Positions 1-7,268 of a stretch of DNA of 9,037 bases are shown here, piece after piece. The notes under the pieces were generated by a model. That model made no database searches. It was not told the DNA's origin and saw only the letters and a list, made by a program, of their open reading frames with translations. This DNA comes from Pseudomonadota bacterium (lineage in GTDB: Bacteria; Pseudomonadota; Gammaproteobacteria; Burkholderiales; Burkholderiaceae_C): positions 1-9,037 of the forward strand of contig JAEWBU010000078.1 of NCBI GenBank assembly GCA_023390985.1, written 5' to 3'. A program made the translations under genes and the position numbers. The number at the start of each line of letters is the position of its first letter. The first letter of the stretch is position 1.

Positions 1-608
1 GAAGCGGCGGCGGGCGCAGCAGCGGCGGGCGCCGCCGCGGCGGGAGCGGACGCTGCATCAGCCGCGGCCGGTGCCTGGGCGCGCTGGGGTTCTTCGAACT
101 TGGCGCCGCCGGCGTTGGCCAGGAAGGCCACGGCGCGGGCGATCTCGACATCCTCGTGGTCGCCGCCGCCTTGCGGGGGCATGCCGCCCTTGCCTTTCAG
201 CGCCGAGGCGACGAGCGCGTCGAAGCCCGTCTTGATGCGCGGTCCCCAGGCGCCCGCGTCGCCGATCTTCGGCGCGCCTGCGGCGCCCGTCTCGTGGCAA
301 GCCGCGCACTGCGCCTTGAAGACTTCGGCGCCGGGCTTGAGCGGACGGTTGGCGTCGCGGATCTCCACGGTGCCGACCTTGCGGATGCGCTCGGTCACGC
401 CGCGCTGCATGTCCTGCGCCGACACGCCGCCAAGGGCGTAGGTCTCGGCCTGGGTCGTGCCGGCGGGCTTGTTCTCGGACGTCACGTAGGCCACGAAGCC
501 CATGATGATCAGCACCGGGATCACGAACGACAGGAACACCGCCAACAGCAGCTGCTTGGGCGTCTTGATCGGGCCGGTGTGGGCTTCTTCCTGCGTGCTG
601 TCGCTCAT
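1..608 (-). CDS. Membrane-anchored c-type cytochrome (c5-like), C-terminus cut by window edge
   Basis: An open frame runs from ATG at 608 to the window edge without a stop (202 codons seen). Residues about 20-42 form one hydrophobic helix with no cleavable signal, so the protein is probably anchored by its N-terminus with the heme domain in the periplasm. A single CXXCH heme site (CAACH) lies at residues 101-105, and Met143 in a KGGMPPQGG context is the likely distal heme ligand. This is a class I cytochrome c that should carry electrons, probably between respiratory complexes. After about residue 172 comes an Ala/Pro-rich tail (repeated AAAAP units) that is still running at the edge. In related Burkholderiales proteins, as I remember them, such a linker leads to a second cytochrome c domain, so a di-heme protein is possible but not visible. 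A GAGGA ribosome site sits 4-5 nt before the ATG. The exact electron partner is unknown. Confidence 0.9.
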   Translation of the reverse strand, partial: MSDSTQEEAHTGPIKTPKQLLLAVFLSFVIPVLIIMGFVAYVTSENKPAGTTQAETYALGGVSAQDMQRGVTERIRKVGTVEIRDANRPLKPGAEVFKAQCAACHETGAAGAPKIGDAGAWGPRIKTGFDALVASALKGKGGMPPQGGGDHEDVEIARAVAFLANAGGAKFEEPQRAQAPAAADAASAPAAAAPAAAAPAAA

Positions 609-634
609 GGCGTCCTCAAGAAAATTTCTGGTGC

Positions 635-646
635 TTGACGTGTCAA
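635..646. promoter_or_regulatory. Inverted repeat in the cytochrome c leader, possible operator
   Basis: TTGAC-N2-GTCAA is a perfect 5+5 inverted repeat just downstream of the predicted transcription start of the cytochrome gene, a position where a repressor could bind. No regulator is known from the sequence. A match this short can occur by chance. Confidence 0.25.
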
Positions 647-657
647 AACAACCTTCG

Positions 658-663
658 ATTATA
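658..663 (-). promoter_or_regulatory. -10 box (TATAAT) of the cytochrome c gene
   Basis: A perfect TATAAT reads leftward, 49 nt before the cytochrome start codon. No good -35 hexamer is visible at 16-18 nt (the 17-nt position reads CAGGAG), so the promoter may need an activator or may be weak. The predicted start is near 651, giving a leader of about 40 nt. Confidence 0.5.
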
Positions 664-716
664 GCTGTCGGCCCCCGGCGCTCCTGAGCCACCGGCCGGG
701 GTTCGCCGCGATGGGC

Positions 717-722
717 GATAAT
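717..722 (+). promoter_or_regulatory. Candidate -10 box (GATAAT) for tRNA-Arg
   Basis: GATAAT lies 16 nt before the first base of the tRNA, which would place the start near 729-730 and give a short 5' leader for RNase P to remove. The -35 region is GC-rich and does not match TTGACA, so this is a positional guess. Confidence 0.35.
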
Positions 723-738
723 GCGCGTCTGTCCCCGT

Positions 739-814
739 GCGGCTGTAGCTCAGTGGATAGAGTATTGGCCTCCGAAGCCAAGGGTCGTGGGTTCGATCCC
801 CGCCAGCCGCGCCA
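739..814 (+). tRNA. tRNA-Arg (anticodon CCG)
   Basis: A complete 76-nt cloverleaf can be folded. The acceptor stem is GCGGCTG with CAGCCGC, the D stem is GCTC/GAGT with one G-T pair, the anticodon stem is TTGGC/GCCAA, and the T stem is GTGGG/CCCGC around TTCGATC. The anticodon loop CTCCGAA places CCG at 772-774, which decodes CGG arginine codons. The discriminator base is G and the 3' CCA is encoded at 812-814. It is transcribed away from the cytochrome gene and towards the end of the hydratase gene. No intrinsic terminator with a T run is visible in the 56 nt that follow. Confidence 0.97.
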
Positions 815-870
815 CTCCCCCCTCATCACGCAAGCGATCGCGCCCAGCCCGTGCGCGCGAGATCCGGCCG

Positions 871-1734
871 TCAGCGCAAGGTGGCCGTTGCGTCCATCGT
901 CAGCCAGCCCTCGTGGTCCTGCGCCCATAGGCGCACCGTGCGCCCATCGGGCGACGGCAATCCGTTCAGCTGGAACGGATGCAGGTCGAACGTGGGCCGC
1001 ACCGCGCGGAACTGGAAGGTGGCGACTTCGGCGTCGGGCCGTTCGCGCCGCAGCAGGTCCATCAGCAGCGTGGCGATCAGCGGACCGTGCACGATCAGCC
1101 CCGGATAGCCTTCCACTTCGGTGACGTAGCGGCGGTCGTAGTGGATGCGATGGCCGTTGAAGGTGAGCGCCGAGTAGCGGAACAGCAGCACGTCGTCGGG
1201 CACGATCTCGCGCCGCCACTCGGGCACGAGCTCGGGCTTCTGCGGCGGCGACACCGGATCGCCGGGCTTGGGCGCGTCGCGATAGACGATGTCGTGGTGC
1301 TCGACCAGCGCGGCATCGGCGGCGCCGTTGCAGAACACCTCGTGCCGGACCGTGACGAAGACCAGCTGGCCGGTGCGGCCGCTCTTGCTCGTCACGTTCT
1401 CGATGGTGGAGCGGCGCTCGACCGCGTCACCCACGCGGATCGGCGAGCGGAACTCGAATCGCCCGGCCGCCCACATGCGGCGCGGCAACGGCACCGGCGG
1501 CAGGAAGCTGCCGCGCCTGGCGTGGCCGTCATCGCCGATCTCCGACTGGCGATGGCGCGGCAGGAAGTAGAGCCAGTGCCACAGCGGCGGCAGCGGCGAC
1601 CCGGTCTCGGCCAGGGGCTCGCGGTCGAGCGTCGCGTTGAGCGCCATCACCGGCGTGGGATAGATGGCGTCGAGGAGGGTCTCGGTGCGGCCGATCCATT
1701 CACGCCAACGCTGCTGCTCGTCGTCTGCTGCCAT
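871..1734 (-). CDS. HTD2/MaoC-type hydratase-dehydratase (FAS1-like dehydratase domain), possibly acting on mesaconyl- or itaconyl-CoA
   Basis: This 287-aa protein has the double hot-dog layout of the HTD2 group, which includes mesaconyl-C4-CoA and itaconyl-CoA hydratases. The N-terminal half (about 8-155) corresponds to the MaoC-like N domain and includes the MWAAGRFEF stretch near 88-95. The second half holds the hydratase-2-type motif at 186-200, ending FNGHRIHYD, with the likely catalytic His, followed by YPGLIVHGPL at 210-219. Family members add or remove water on short acyl-CoA thioesters in the cytoplasm. The exact substrate cannot be read from the sequence. The length is typical and the frame is intact. 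The start is well placed: AGGAG lies 6 nt before ATG at 1734. The gene begins 29 bp after the FTR1 permease stop, so it may be co-transcribed, but no link to iron uptake is evident. No CoA-transferase or lyase partner lies in the window. Confidence 0.85.
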   Translation of the reverse strand: MAADDEQQRWREWIGRTETLLDAIYPTPVMALNATLDREPLAETGSPLPPLWHWLYFLPRHRQSEIGDDGHARRGSFLPPVPLPRRMWAAGRFEFRSPIRVGDAVERRSTIENVTSKSGRTGQLVFVTVRHEVFCNGAADAALVEHHDIVYRDAPKPGDPVSPPQKPELVPEWRREIVPDDVLLFRYSALTFNGHRIHYDRRYVTEVEGYPGLIVHGPLIATLLMDLLRRERPDAEVATFQFRAVRPTFDLHPFQLNGLPSPDGRTVRLWAQDHEGWLTMDATATLR

Positions 1735-1741
1735 GCCAGTC

Positions 1742-1753
1742 TCCTGCGCAGGA
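1742..1753. repeat. 12-bp perfect palindrome between permease and hydratase genes
   Basis: TCCTGCGCAGGA is self-complementary and overlaps the AGGAG ribosome site of the hydratase gene. It could tie up that site in the mRNA, or could be coincidence in GC-rich DNA. Confidence 0.3.
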
Positions 1754-1763
1754 CTTTATCGCT

Positions 1764-3680
1764 TCAGCCCGTGCGCGTGCGGCGGCCCCGCAGGAGGACG
1801 ACGACCGTCAGCACCAGCATCGCGCCCTGGGCCAGCAGGCCCTGCACGTTGGGATGCACGCCCAGCATCGGCACCGCAATGAAGTGCACGGGCGTCGCCC
1901 CGAGCAGCCCAGCTTCCTGCAGGGCCGCGATGCCGTGGCCCACGAAGATGACGGCCATCACGACCAGCAGCCAGGACGTGGCGGCGAAGAACGGGCCGAT
2001 CGGCAGCCGCGCGCTGTACTTGAGGATCAAACCGCCCAGCAGCGCCAGCAGCACCGCGCCGACGCCGATGCCCGCCAGCACGGCCGGCTGCTGCGCGGGC
2101 CCCGCCTGCGCCCAGAGCGTTTCGTAGAACAGGATGACTTCGAACAGCTCGCGGTAGATCGCCAGGAAGGAGATGCCCGCCATCGCCCACAGGGTGCGCC
2201 TGGCCAGCGCACCGGTGACCTGCTCGCGGATGAACGCCTGCCAGGCCTGGGCGTGAGAGCGGTTGTGCAGCCACAGGCCCACGTACAGCAGCATGACGGC
2301 CGCGAGCAGCGCGGAGAAGCCTTCGGTCAGCTCGCGGCTCGCGCCCGAAATCGCGATGAAACGGTTCGCCACGAACCACGTGGCCGCGCCCAGCGCCACC
2401 GCGGCGATCCATCCGATGTGGATGTAGGGCAGCGCGTCGCGCCGGCCCGTCTTGCGCACGAAGGCGACGATGGCCGCCAGCACCAGGATGGCTTCGAGTC
2501 CCTCGCGCAGCAGGATCAGCAGCGAGCTGGTGAACGCCGTGGCGGACGACATCTCGCCTTCGGAGAGCTTGCTCTCGGCCTCGCCGAGCAGCGAGCCCAG
2601 CTCCCGTACGCGCGCTTCGACCTGCCCGGCGGGGCGGCCCGCGTCGATGTCGGAGCGCAGGGCCATCATGGCCTCCTCGACCTTGTGGCGCAGGGCCGCG
2701 TCCACGTTGTCCAGCGCGCTTTCGATCAGCTCGAAGCCTTCCAGGTACGCGCCGACGGCATGCTGGCGAGCCCCGGCACGATCGCCGGAGCGGTAGGCCG
2801 CGAGCGACTGGTCCAGGCGGGCGCGCGCCAGCGCCAGCGGCGCAGGCCCCGCCGAAGCCATCTCCGCGGGATGCGCGACCAGGTAGGCGCGCACCGCGTC
2901 CAGCTCGCCACCGGCGGGCGACAGCTCGCCCGGCATCGTGGTGACCAGCTTGCGGAGATCGCCCAGCTCCGCCTTGCCGGTGCCCTTGCGCCAGAGCGCC
3001 TCGCCCTGCTCGACCTGCCGCGGCGAGCTGCGCATGCCGCCGGCGAAAAAGGCCAGCGCCCAGCGGTCGGCTTCCGACAGCTCGGTGAAGGCGCGCATCG
3101 GCGTGCCGGCGACGCCCAGCGTGATGGTGCTGTACAGGCTGTGGACGCTGCGCTTGTCCATGCGCGCGGCGTCATGGAAGTTGCTCGGCGCCGGATCCAT
3201 GCCATTCGATGCCGGCCCATCGCCGCGGCCTTGCGCGCCGTGGCAGGCGGCGCACTGCGCCTGGAAGAGCGCGGCGGCCTTGGCCAGGTCGGGCGCCTGC
3301 CGGGGCGCCACCACGAGCTGGTAGCGCTGGACCACTTCGGCGGCCAGTTGGCGCGCGGCCGCGGCCACCTCCTGGCCGGGAGCCTTGGCCTCGATGCGGC
3401 CGACCAGCGCGCGGGCCTTCTCCACCAGGCCCTCCTTGCCGGGCACGGCGGGCAGCTGCTGCAGCAACGCCAGCACCTGGGTCGCGAACTCGTGCTGCTC
3501 CTTGTACTCGGTCGCGTCGCGCACCTGGCCGTCCTGCACGGTCTCGGGATAGTCGACGCTGACGTAGTCGAGCATGTGGATGGCGGTCTGGGCCTTCTCG
3601 TCGCCTGCGGTGGCCGCGGCGGCGTTGAGGCTCGCCACGAGGAAGACCAGCGCGAGCAAGGGGCGGAGCAGGAAGATCAT
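1764..3680 (-). CDS. Cytochrome c/FTR1 fusion iron permease
   Basis: This 638-aa inner-membrane protein has an N-terminal signal or anchor (1-23), a helical periplasmic region (about 27-125), a cytochrome c domain with CAACH at 143-147 and probable Met195 ligand (TPMRAF), a second helical region (about 285-372), and about seven membrane helices (384-631) of the FTR1/EfeU family. The permease carries REGLE at 392-396 and RELFE at 510-514, the acidic R-E-x-x-E signatures needed for iron passage in FTR1 proteins. FTR1 permeases import iron. The fused heme domain suggests that electron transfer accompanies transport, though this is inferred. ATG at 3680 is preferred over in-frame upstream starts because it opens a clear signal sequence and overlaps the previous stop as ATGA. 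No strong ribosome site precedes it, which fits translational coupling. It is the last iron gene of the operon. Confidence 0.93.
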   Translation of the reverse strand: MIFLLRPLLALVFLVASLNAAAATAGDEKAQTAIHMLDYVSVDYPETVQDGQVRDATEYKEQHEFATQVLALLQQLPAVPGKEGLVEKARALVGRIEAKAPGQEVAAAARQLAAEVVQRYQLVVAPRQAPDLAKAAALFQAQCAACHGAQGRGDGPASNGMDPAPSNFHDAARMDKRSVHSLYSTITLGVAGTPMRAFTELSEADRWALAFFAGGMRSSPRQVEQGEALWRKGTGKAELGDLRKLVTTMPGELSPAGGELDAVRAYLVAHPAEMASAGPAPLALARARLDQSLAAYRSGDRAGARQHAVGAYLEGFELIESALDNVDAALRHKVEEAMMALRSDIDAGRPAGQVEARVRELGSLLGEAESKLSEGEMSSATAFTSSLLILLREGLEAILVLAAIVAFVRKTGRRDALPYIHIGWIAAVALGAATWFVANRFIAISGASRELTEGFSALLAAVMLLYVGLWLHNRSHAQAWQAFIREQVTGALARRTLWAMAGISFLAIYRELFEVILFYETLWAQAGPAQQPAVLAGIGVGAVLLALLGGLILKYSARLPIGPFFAATSWLLVVMAVIFVGHGIAALQEAGLLGATPVHFIAVPMLGVHPNVQGLLAQGAMLVLTVVVLLRGRRTRTG

Positions 3681-3874
3681 GGGAGACGTTTCGATTGTTC
3701 TTGCCGGCGGCTGGGCTTCGCGCACCACGCGGTGACGGCCATGGGAGAGCCCAGGGCCAGCCAGGACCACGCGTCGCCCCAACCGTCCGACACGAGCGCG
3801 CTGGCGAGGCCGCTGGCGCTCAGGACGGCGATGAGCAGGGGCCAGCCCCACACGCGCAGGAATGCGGGGTTCAT
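3677..3874 (-). CDS. Small two-helix membrane protein of the iron operon, function unknown
   Basis: This 65-aa protein has two hydrophobic segments (about 8-28 and 36-52) joined by a short loop rich in Asp, Gly and Trp (SDGWGDAWSW), then a basic, polar tail (KPSRRQEQSKR). Its ATG overlaps the PepSY stop and its stop overlaps the FTR1 start, each as ATGA. A GAAGG ribosome site lies 6 nt upstream, inside the end of the PepSY gene. The tight overlaps on both sides, the clean start and the hydrophobic pattern argue that it is real and made in step with its neighbours. It has no His, and its single Cys (residue 51) makes a heme- or metal-binding role unlikely. I do not recognise a named family. 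An accessory or assembly subunit of the PepSY or FTR1 protein is a reasonable inference. Confidence 0.8.
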   Translation of the reverse strand: MNPAFLRVWGWPLLIAVLSASGLASALVSDGWGDAWSWLALGSPMAVTAWCAKPSRRQEQSKRLP

Positions 3875-5016
3875 TTCGCGCCTTCGGGGATGACGCCGGC
3901 TTCGGCCTCGAGCGGGCGCGTCGACCCGCGGGCCAGCCAGAGGTAGAGGCCGCTGCCCAGCACGATGATGCTGACGATGTCGAGCGCGGCCCAGATGATC
4001 TTCATCGGCATGCCGCCGTAGTCGCCGAAGTGCAGCGGGCGCGAGACCTGCAGCGCGATCAGGTACCAGGGCAGGCGCGCCGCCGCGGTCACCTTCGCGC
4101 TGCCGGCGTCCACCAGCACGGGTTGCGGCAGGCGCGAGGTGAGCGGCTCGTTGCCGCGCAGGTAGAAAGTGAGATGGCGCGGACTCGAGAACGTCGTGCC
4201 CGGGAAGGCGATGAATGTCACCTTGGTGCCCGGCACATGGCTCAGCGCCGCTTCCATCGCGCGCTGGGCGGACGCCCGTTCGGCATGGGGGATCACGGGC
4301 TGGTCGCGGTACGGGCCCAGCAGGCCGGCGAGCTCGGTCGACTGCCAGCGCTGCTGCAGCAGCTCGGCCCAGGTGTTGAGCACGCCCGTGGCGCCGACCA
4401 CCAGCAGCCAGGCCAGCGTGACGATGCCCAGCAGGTTGTGCAGGTCCAGCCAGCGGATGCGGCGCGACCGGTGCTGCCGCACCTCGCCGAACGCCAGCTT
4501 GCGCATGAAGGGCGCGTAGAGCACGACGCCGCTGACGATGGAGGCGAGCAGAAGCAGCCCCATGGCGCCCAGGAACAGCTTGCCGGGCTGCCCGGCGAAC
4601 AGGTCCACGTGCAGCTTGTCCATCACCCACATGAAGCCCTGGTGCAGCGGCGGGCGCGGCAGGACGGCGCCCGTGCGCGCGTCGACCGGCACCTGCTGGA
4701 AGTCGCCGGTGGGCGCCGGCGTGGGCGTCATCGTCACGTACCAGACGTCGTCGCTGTCCTCCTCCTGCGAGGCGAACTGCACGATGCGGTCGGGGTACTG
4801 GACGCGCGCGATCTCCAGCACGCGGTCGAGGCTGATGCGGGGCGAATCCGGCGGCATCTCCGGCGCCTCGACCTCGGTGCCGAGCGCATGGCCGATCTCG
4901 TGGTGGAAGATCAGGGGCAGGCCGGTGAGGCACAGCATCAGCATGAAGACGGTGCAGATCAGGCTGCTCCACTTGTGGACGGCCGACCAGCCCCGGATGG
5001 CGCGCGCGGTGAGCAT
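3871..5016 (-). CDS. PepSY-TM membrane protein, probable ferric-siderophore reductase
   Basis: This 381-aa protein has the PepSY-associated TM architecture: a helix near 17-37, a large periplasmic PepSY region (about 40-145), helices near 147-168 and 193-213, a second periplasmic region (about 215-335), and a final helix near 338-360. His residues sit at or near the membrane borders: H14 (HKW), H38/H39, H136 (LHVDLF), H193 (DLHNLLG) and H329 (PLHFGDYGG). Such positions suit heme ligation. Some members, such as FoxB of Pseudomonas, reduce ferric siderophores at the inner membrane, and PepSY-TM genes commonly follow TonB-receptor genes. The start at 5016 lies 8 nt after the receptor stop with only a weak ribosome site, suggesting coupled translation. 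Its stop overlaps the start of the next gene. Reductase activity is inferred from family and context. Confidence 0.88.
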   Translation of the reverse strand: MLTARAIRGWSAVHKWSSLICTVFMLMLCLTGLPLIFHHEIGHALGTEVEAPEMPPDSPRISLDRVLEIARVQYPDRIVQFASQEEDSDDVWYVTMTPTPAPTGDFQQVPVDARTGAVLPRPPLHQGFMWVMDKLHVDLFAGQPGKLFLGAMGLLLLASIVSGVVLYAPFMRKLAFGEVRQHRSRRIRWLDLHNLLGIVTLAWLLVVGATGVLNTWAELLQQRWQSTELAGLLGPYRDQPVIPHAERASAQRAMEAALSHVPGTKVTFIAFPGTTFSSPRHLTFYLRGNEPLTSRLPQPVLVDAGSAKVTAAARLPWYLIALQVSRPLHFGDYGGMPMKIIWAALDIVSIIVLGSGLYLWLARGSTRPLEAEAGVIPEGAK

Positions 5017-5024
5017 TTCTGTTT

Positions 5025-7211
5025 TCAGAAGTCGACGCTGGCGCTCAGCGTGAACGTGCGGGGCGCGCCGACGACGAGGTAGCCCGCGCCCGGGAAGCCG
5101 CCGACGGAGGCCCAGTAGGCGCGATCCGTGACGTTGTCGATCCGTCCGCGCAGCGTGACCAGGCGGCCCGCGAGCTCGGTCAGGTAGCGCGCGCCGATGT
5201 CGAGCCGGTTCCAGCCCGCCACTTTCAGCGTGTTGGCATCGTCGGCATAGCGGCTTCCGGTGTGGACGATGCGCGCGTCCAGCGCGAGGCCCGTCACGGC
5301 CGGGACGTCCCATTCGGCGCCCAGCGTGGCCTGGAACTCGGGGACGCCGATCACGCGGCGACCGTCGGTGGCGCCCGATCCGGTGCTGCGTTGCTCTGCA
5401 CGCAGCCAGGTGGCGCCGCCGAGCAGCTTCAGGCCGCGGGTCGGCGTGCCGTAGACGGTGAGCTCCAGCCCGTCGTGGCGATCCTCGCCGGCCGCGCTGA
5501 ACAGCTGCGACGCGTCGACGAAAGCGCGCGGCCGCGAGGTGCTGAAGACCGCCGCACCCGCGCCGATGCCGTCGGCCTCGTACTTCACGCCGGCTTCCTT
5601 CTGCTTGGAGACGAACGGAGCGAGCGCTTGACCGGCGTTGGCGACCGGTGCGCCGCCCGAGCTGGCCGGCGCGGTCTGGCCCTGCGTGAGGCCCTCGATG
5701 TAGTTCGCATAGACCGACAGCTGCTTCGTCGCCCGCCAGGTCGCGCCCACGGCGGGGCTGGTGCGGCCGGCGCTGTATTGGCTCTGGACCGCGCCGGTGC
5801 CGGCGGCGAAGCTTCCGATGTCCAGCTTCTGGTGGCGCAGGCCCAGCGTGACGCGCAGGCGGTCGTCGGCCAGTGAGAGCGTGTCGCCGAGGGCGTAGCT
5901 GGTCAGGCGCGTGAGGCCGGTGCGACTCGGCGAGTCCAGCGCTCCGCCGACGAAGGTCGCGGCGCTGAAGTCCGGCCGCGGATGGAAGGTCGGGTTGTAG
6001 AGGTTGCTGGGCAGGCTGTTGGCGAAGTCGAACGCGAAGGCGCTGCGCAGGTCCAGGCGGAACCAGTTGGCGGCGGCCACCCATTCATGGCCGATGCTTC
6101 CCGCGCGCAGCTTGCCGCGCAGGCCCAGCTCGCCGGTGTCGACCTTGTCCTTGCGCGTGTTGTCGAATCGGGCGACGTTGCCTGCGCCGCTGGCCGCGTC
6201 CGTGACGGTGAGGTTGGCCAGCGAGTTCTCCTCCTTGCTGCGGCGCAGGCCGTAGGCGGCCCAGGCGGTGGCGGCGGACGAGATGTCCCATTCGCCGCGC
6301 AGGGTTCCGAACAGGTCGCGCTCGTTGGAGAAGGTCCACGGCTGGGCGAAATTGGTGGCCGGATCGGGCGGGGTCGGCACCGAGGTGACGCCCGTTCCGA
6401 GCGTGACGTTGGGACGTGTGCGATCGAGGCGGTTGTCCTGGTAGCCGAGGTCGCCGGACAGGCGCACGTCGCGGCTGCGCCAGTCGAGGCCGACGGACGC
6501 CAGGCCGAGCTTCGCTTTCTCGTGGTCCACGGCCGTGCCGCCTCCGCGCAGGGCGGTGTTGATCCGCACGCCCGTCGCGCCGTCGGGCCCGAAGCGGCGG
6601 GCGAGGTCGGCGGCGACGCTGGCGTGGCCACCGCTGCCGGCTTCCAGGGTGACGCGGTTCAGCGGATCGTTGGGCGCACGCTTGGGCAGCAGGTTGATCG
6701 CGCCCCCAAGACCACCGCCGCCGGGATTCGCGCCGTTCAGGAAGGCGGACGCGCCGCGCAGGACCTCGACGCGCTCGAACAGCTCGGTGGCGATGTACTG
6801 GCGCGGCAGCAGGCTGTAGAGGCCGTTGTAGGCCACGTCGTCGGAGTTCAGGATGAAGCCGCGGATGAAGTACGACTCCTGGAAGTTGCCGAAGCCGCGG
6901 GCCACGCGGACGGTCGGGTCGTTCTGCAGCACCTCGCCGACGCTGCGCGCCTGGCGGTCCTGGATCAGGTCGTTGGTGTAGCTCGTGATGGAGAACGGCG
7001 TCTCCAGGTTGTCACGCGTGCCCAGGATGCCGGCGCGGCCGCCTCGTGCCACCTGGCCGCCGGGATAGGCGGGCGACAGGCCTTGCGCCGAAGCGTCGGC
7101 GCTGGCGTTCACGGTCACCGTGGAAAGGGTGGGGGCCGGCGCCTGCTGCGCCTGCGCGGCGGCTGCATGGGCCAGGAGGAGGGCGGCGGACGCCAACGGG
7201 GTGAGCTTCAT
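5025..7211 (-). CDS. TonB-dependent siderophore receptor
   Basis: This 728-aa outer-membrane protein has a signal peptide ending near AQA at residue 21, a TonB-box-like STVTVNA stretch (30-36), a plug domain (about 65-175) with the siderophore-receptor style segments ITSYTNDLIQDRQARSVGEVL, FIRGF and FERVEVLRGASAFLNG, a glycine-rich turn (GGGGLGGAINLLPKR), and a long beta-barrel. It ends FTLSASVDF with the terminal Phe expected for BAM-dependent insertion. Members take up ferric siderophores across the outer membrane using TonB/ExbB/ExbD energy, none of which is encoded here. The ligand cannot be told from sequence. There is no extra N-terminal signalling domain of the FecA type, so cell-surface signalling is unlikely. 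AGAAGG lies about 7 nt before ATG at 7211. It is the first gene of the iron operon, behind a Fur-box-like site. Confidence 0.95.
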   Translation of the reverse strand: MKLTPLASAALLLAHAAAAQAQQAPAPTLSTVTVNASADASAQGLSPAYPGGQVARGGRAGILGTRDNLETPFSITSYTNDLIQDRQARSVGEVLQNDPTVRVARGFGNFQESYFIRGFILNSDDVAYNGLYSLLPRQYIATELFERVEVLRGASAFLNGANPGGGGLGGAINLLPKRAPNDPLNRVTLEAGSGGHASVAADLARRFGPDGATGVRINTALRGGGTAVDHEKAKLGLASVGLDWRSRDVRLSGDLGYQDNRLDRTRPNVTLGTGVTSVPTPPDPATNFAQPWTFSNERDLFGTLRGEWDISSAATAWAAYGLRRSKEENSLANLTVTDAASGAGNVARFDNTRKDKVDTGELGLRGKLRAGSIGHEWVAAANWFRLDLRSAFAFDFANSLPSNLYNPTFHPRPDFSAATFVGGALDSPSRTGLTRLTSYALGDTLSLADDRLRVTLGLRHQKLDIGSFAAGTGAVQSQYSAGRTSPAVGATWRATKQLSVYANYIEGLTQGQTAPASSGGAPVANAGQALAPFVSKQKEAGVKYEADGIGAGAAVFSTSRPRAFVDASQLFSAAGEDRHDGLELTVYGTPTRGLKLLGGATWLRAEQRSTGSGATDGRRVIGVPEFQATLGAEWDVPAVTGLALDARIVHTGSRYADDANTLKVAGWNRLDIGARYLTELAGRLVTLRGRIDNVTDRAYWASVGGFPGAGYLVVGAPRTFTLSASVDF

Positions 7212-7262
7212 CGAGAGCCTTCTTGTCTGCTGGTCTGTGCCAACTCGTTGGCGGGACGATCT

Positions 7263-7268
7263 AGTATA
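7263..7268 (-). promoter_or_regulatory. -10 box (TATACT) of the iron operon
   Basis: TATACT, one mismatch from consensus, reads towards the receptor gene and would give a start near 7256 and a leader of about 45 nt. The -35 region (near 7286-7291) matches TTGACA poorly. It shares one base with the Fur-box-like palindrome just upstream. Confidence 0.65.

Noticed and set aside
739..814. tRNA-Arg as an integration (att) site
   Set aside because: No second copy of its 3' end and no integrase was seen in the window.
3130..3260. Shared DNA between the two cytochrome genes around the heme motif (near 292-324 and 3237-3269) as a possible recombination repeat
   Set aside because: The similarity is short and centred on the CAACH codons, as expected from a shared heme-binding motif and codon bias.
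3681..3851. A longer start for the FTR1 permease at 3851
   Set aside because: It would place 57 polar residues before a clean signal sequence and overlap most of the 65-aa gene. The ATGA overlap at 3680 is the better start.
1854..3893. A 679-codon plus-strand open frame opposite the FTR1 permease
   Set aside because: Its product is rich in Arg, Gly, His and Gln without domain character, and it mirrors a well-supported gene. High GC content gives long antisense frames.
5017..6084. An N-terminal extension of the PepSY frame into the receptor gene
   Set aside because: The extension is the alternate frame of the receptor and is low-complexity Arg/Gly/Ala. The hydrophobic start at 5016 is the natural N-terminus.
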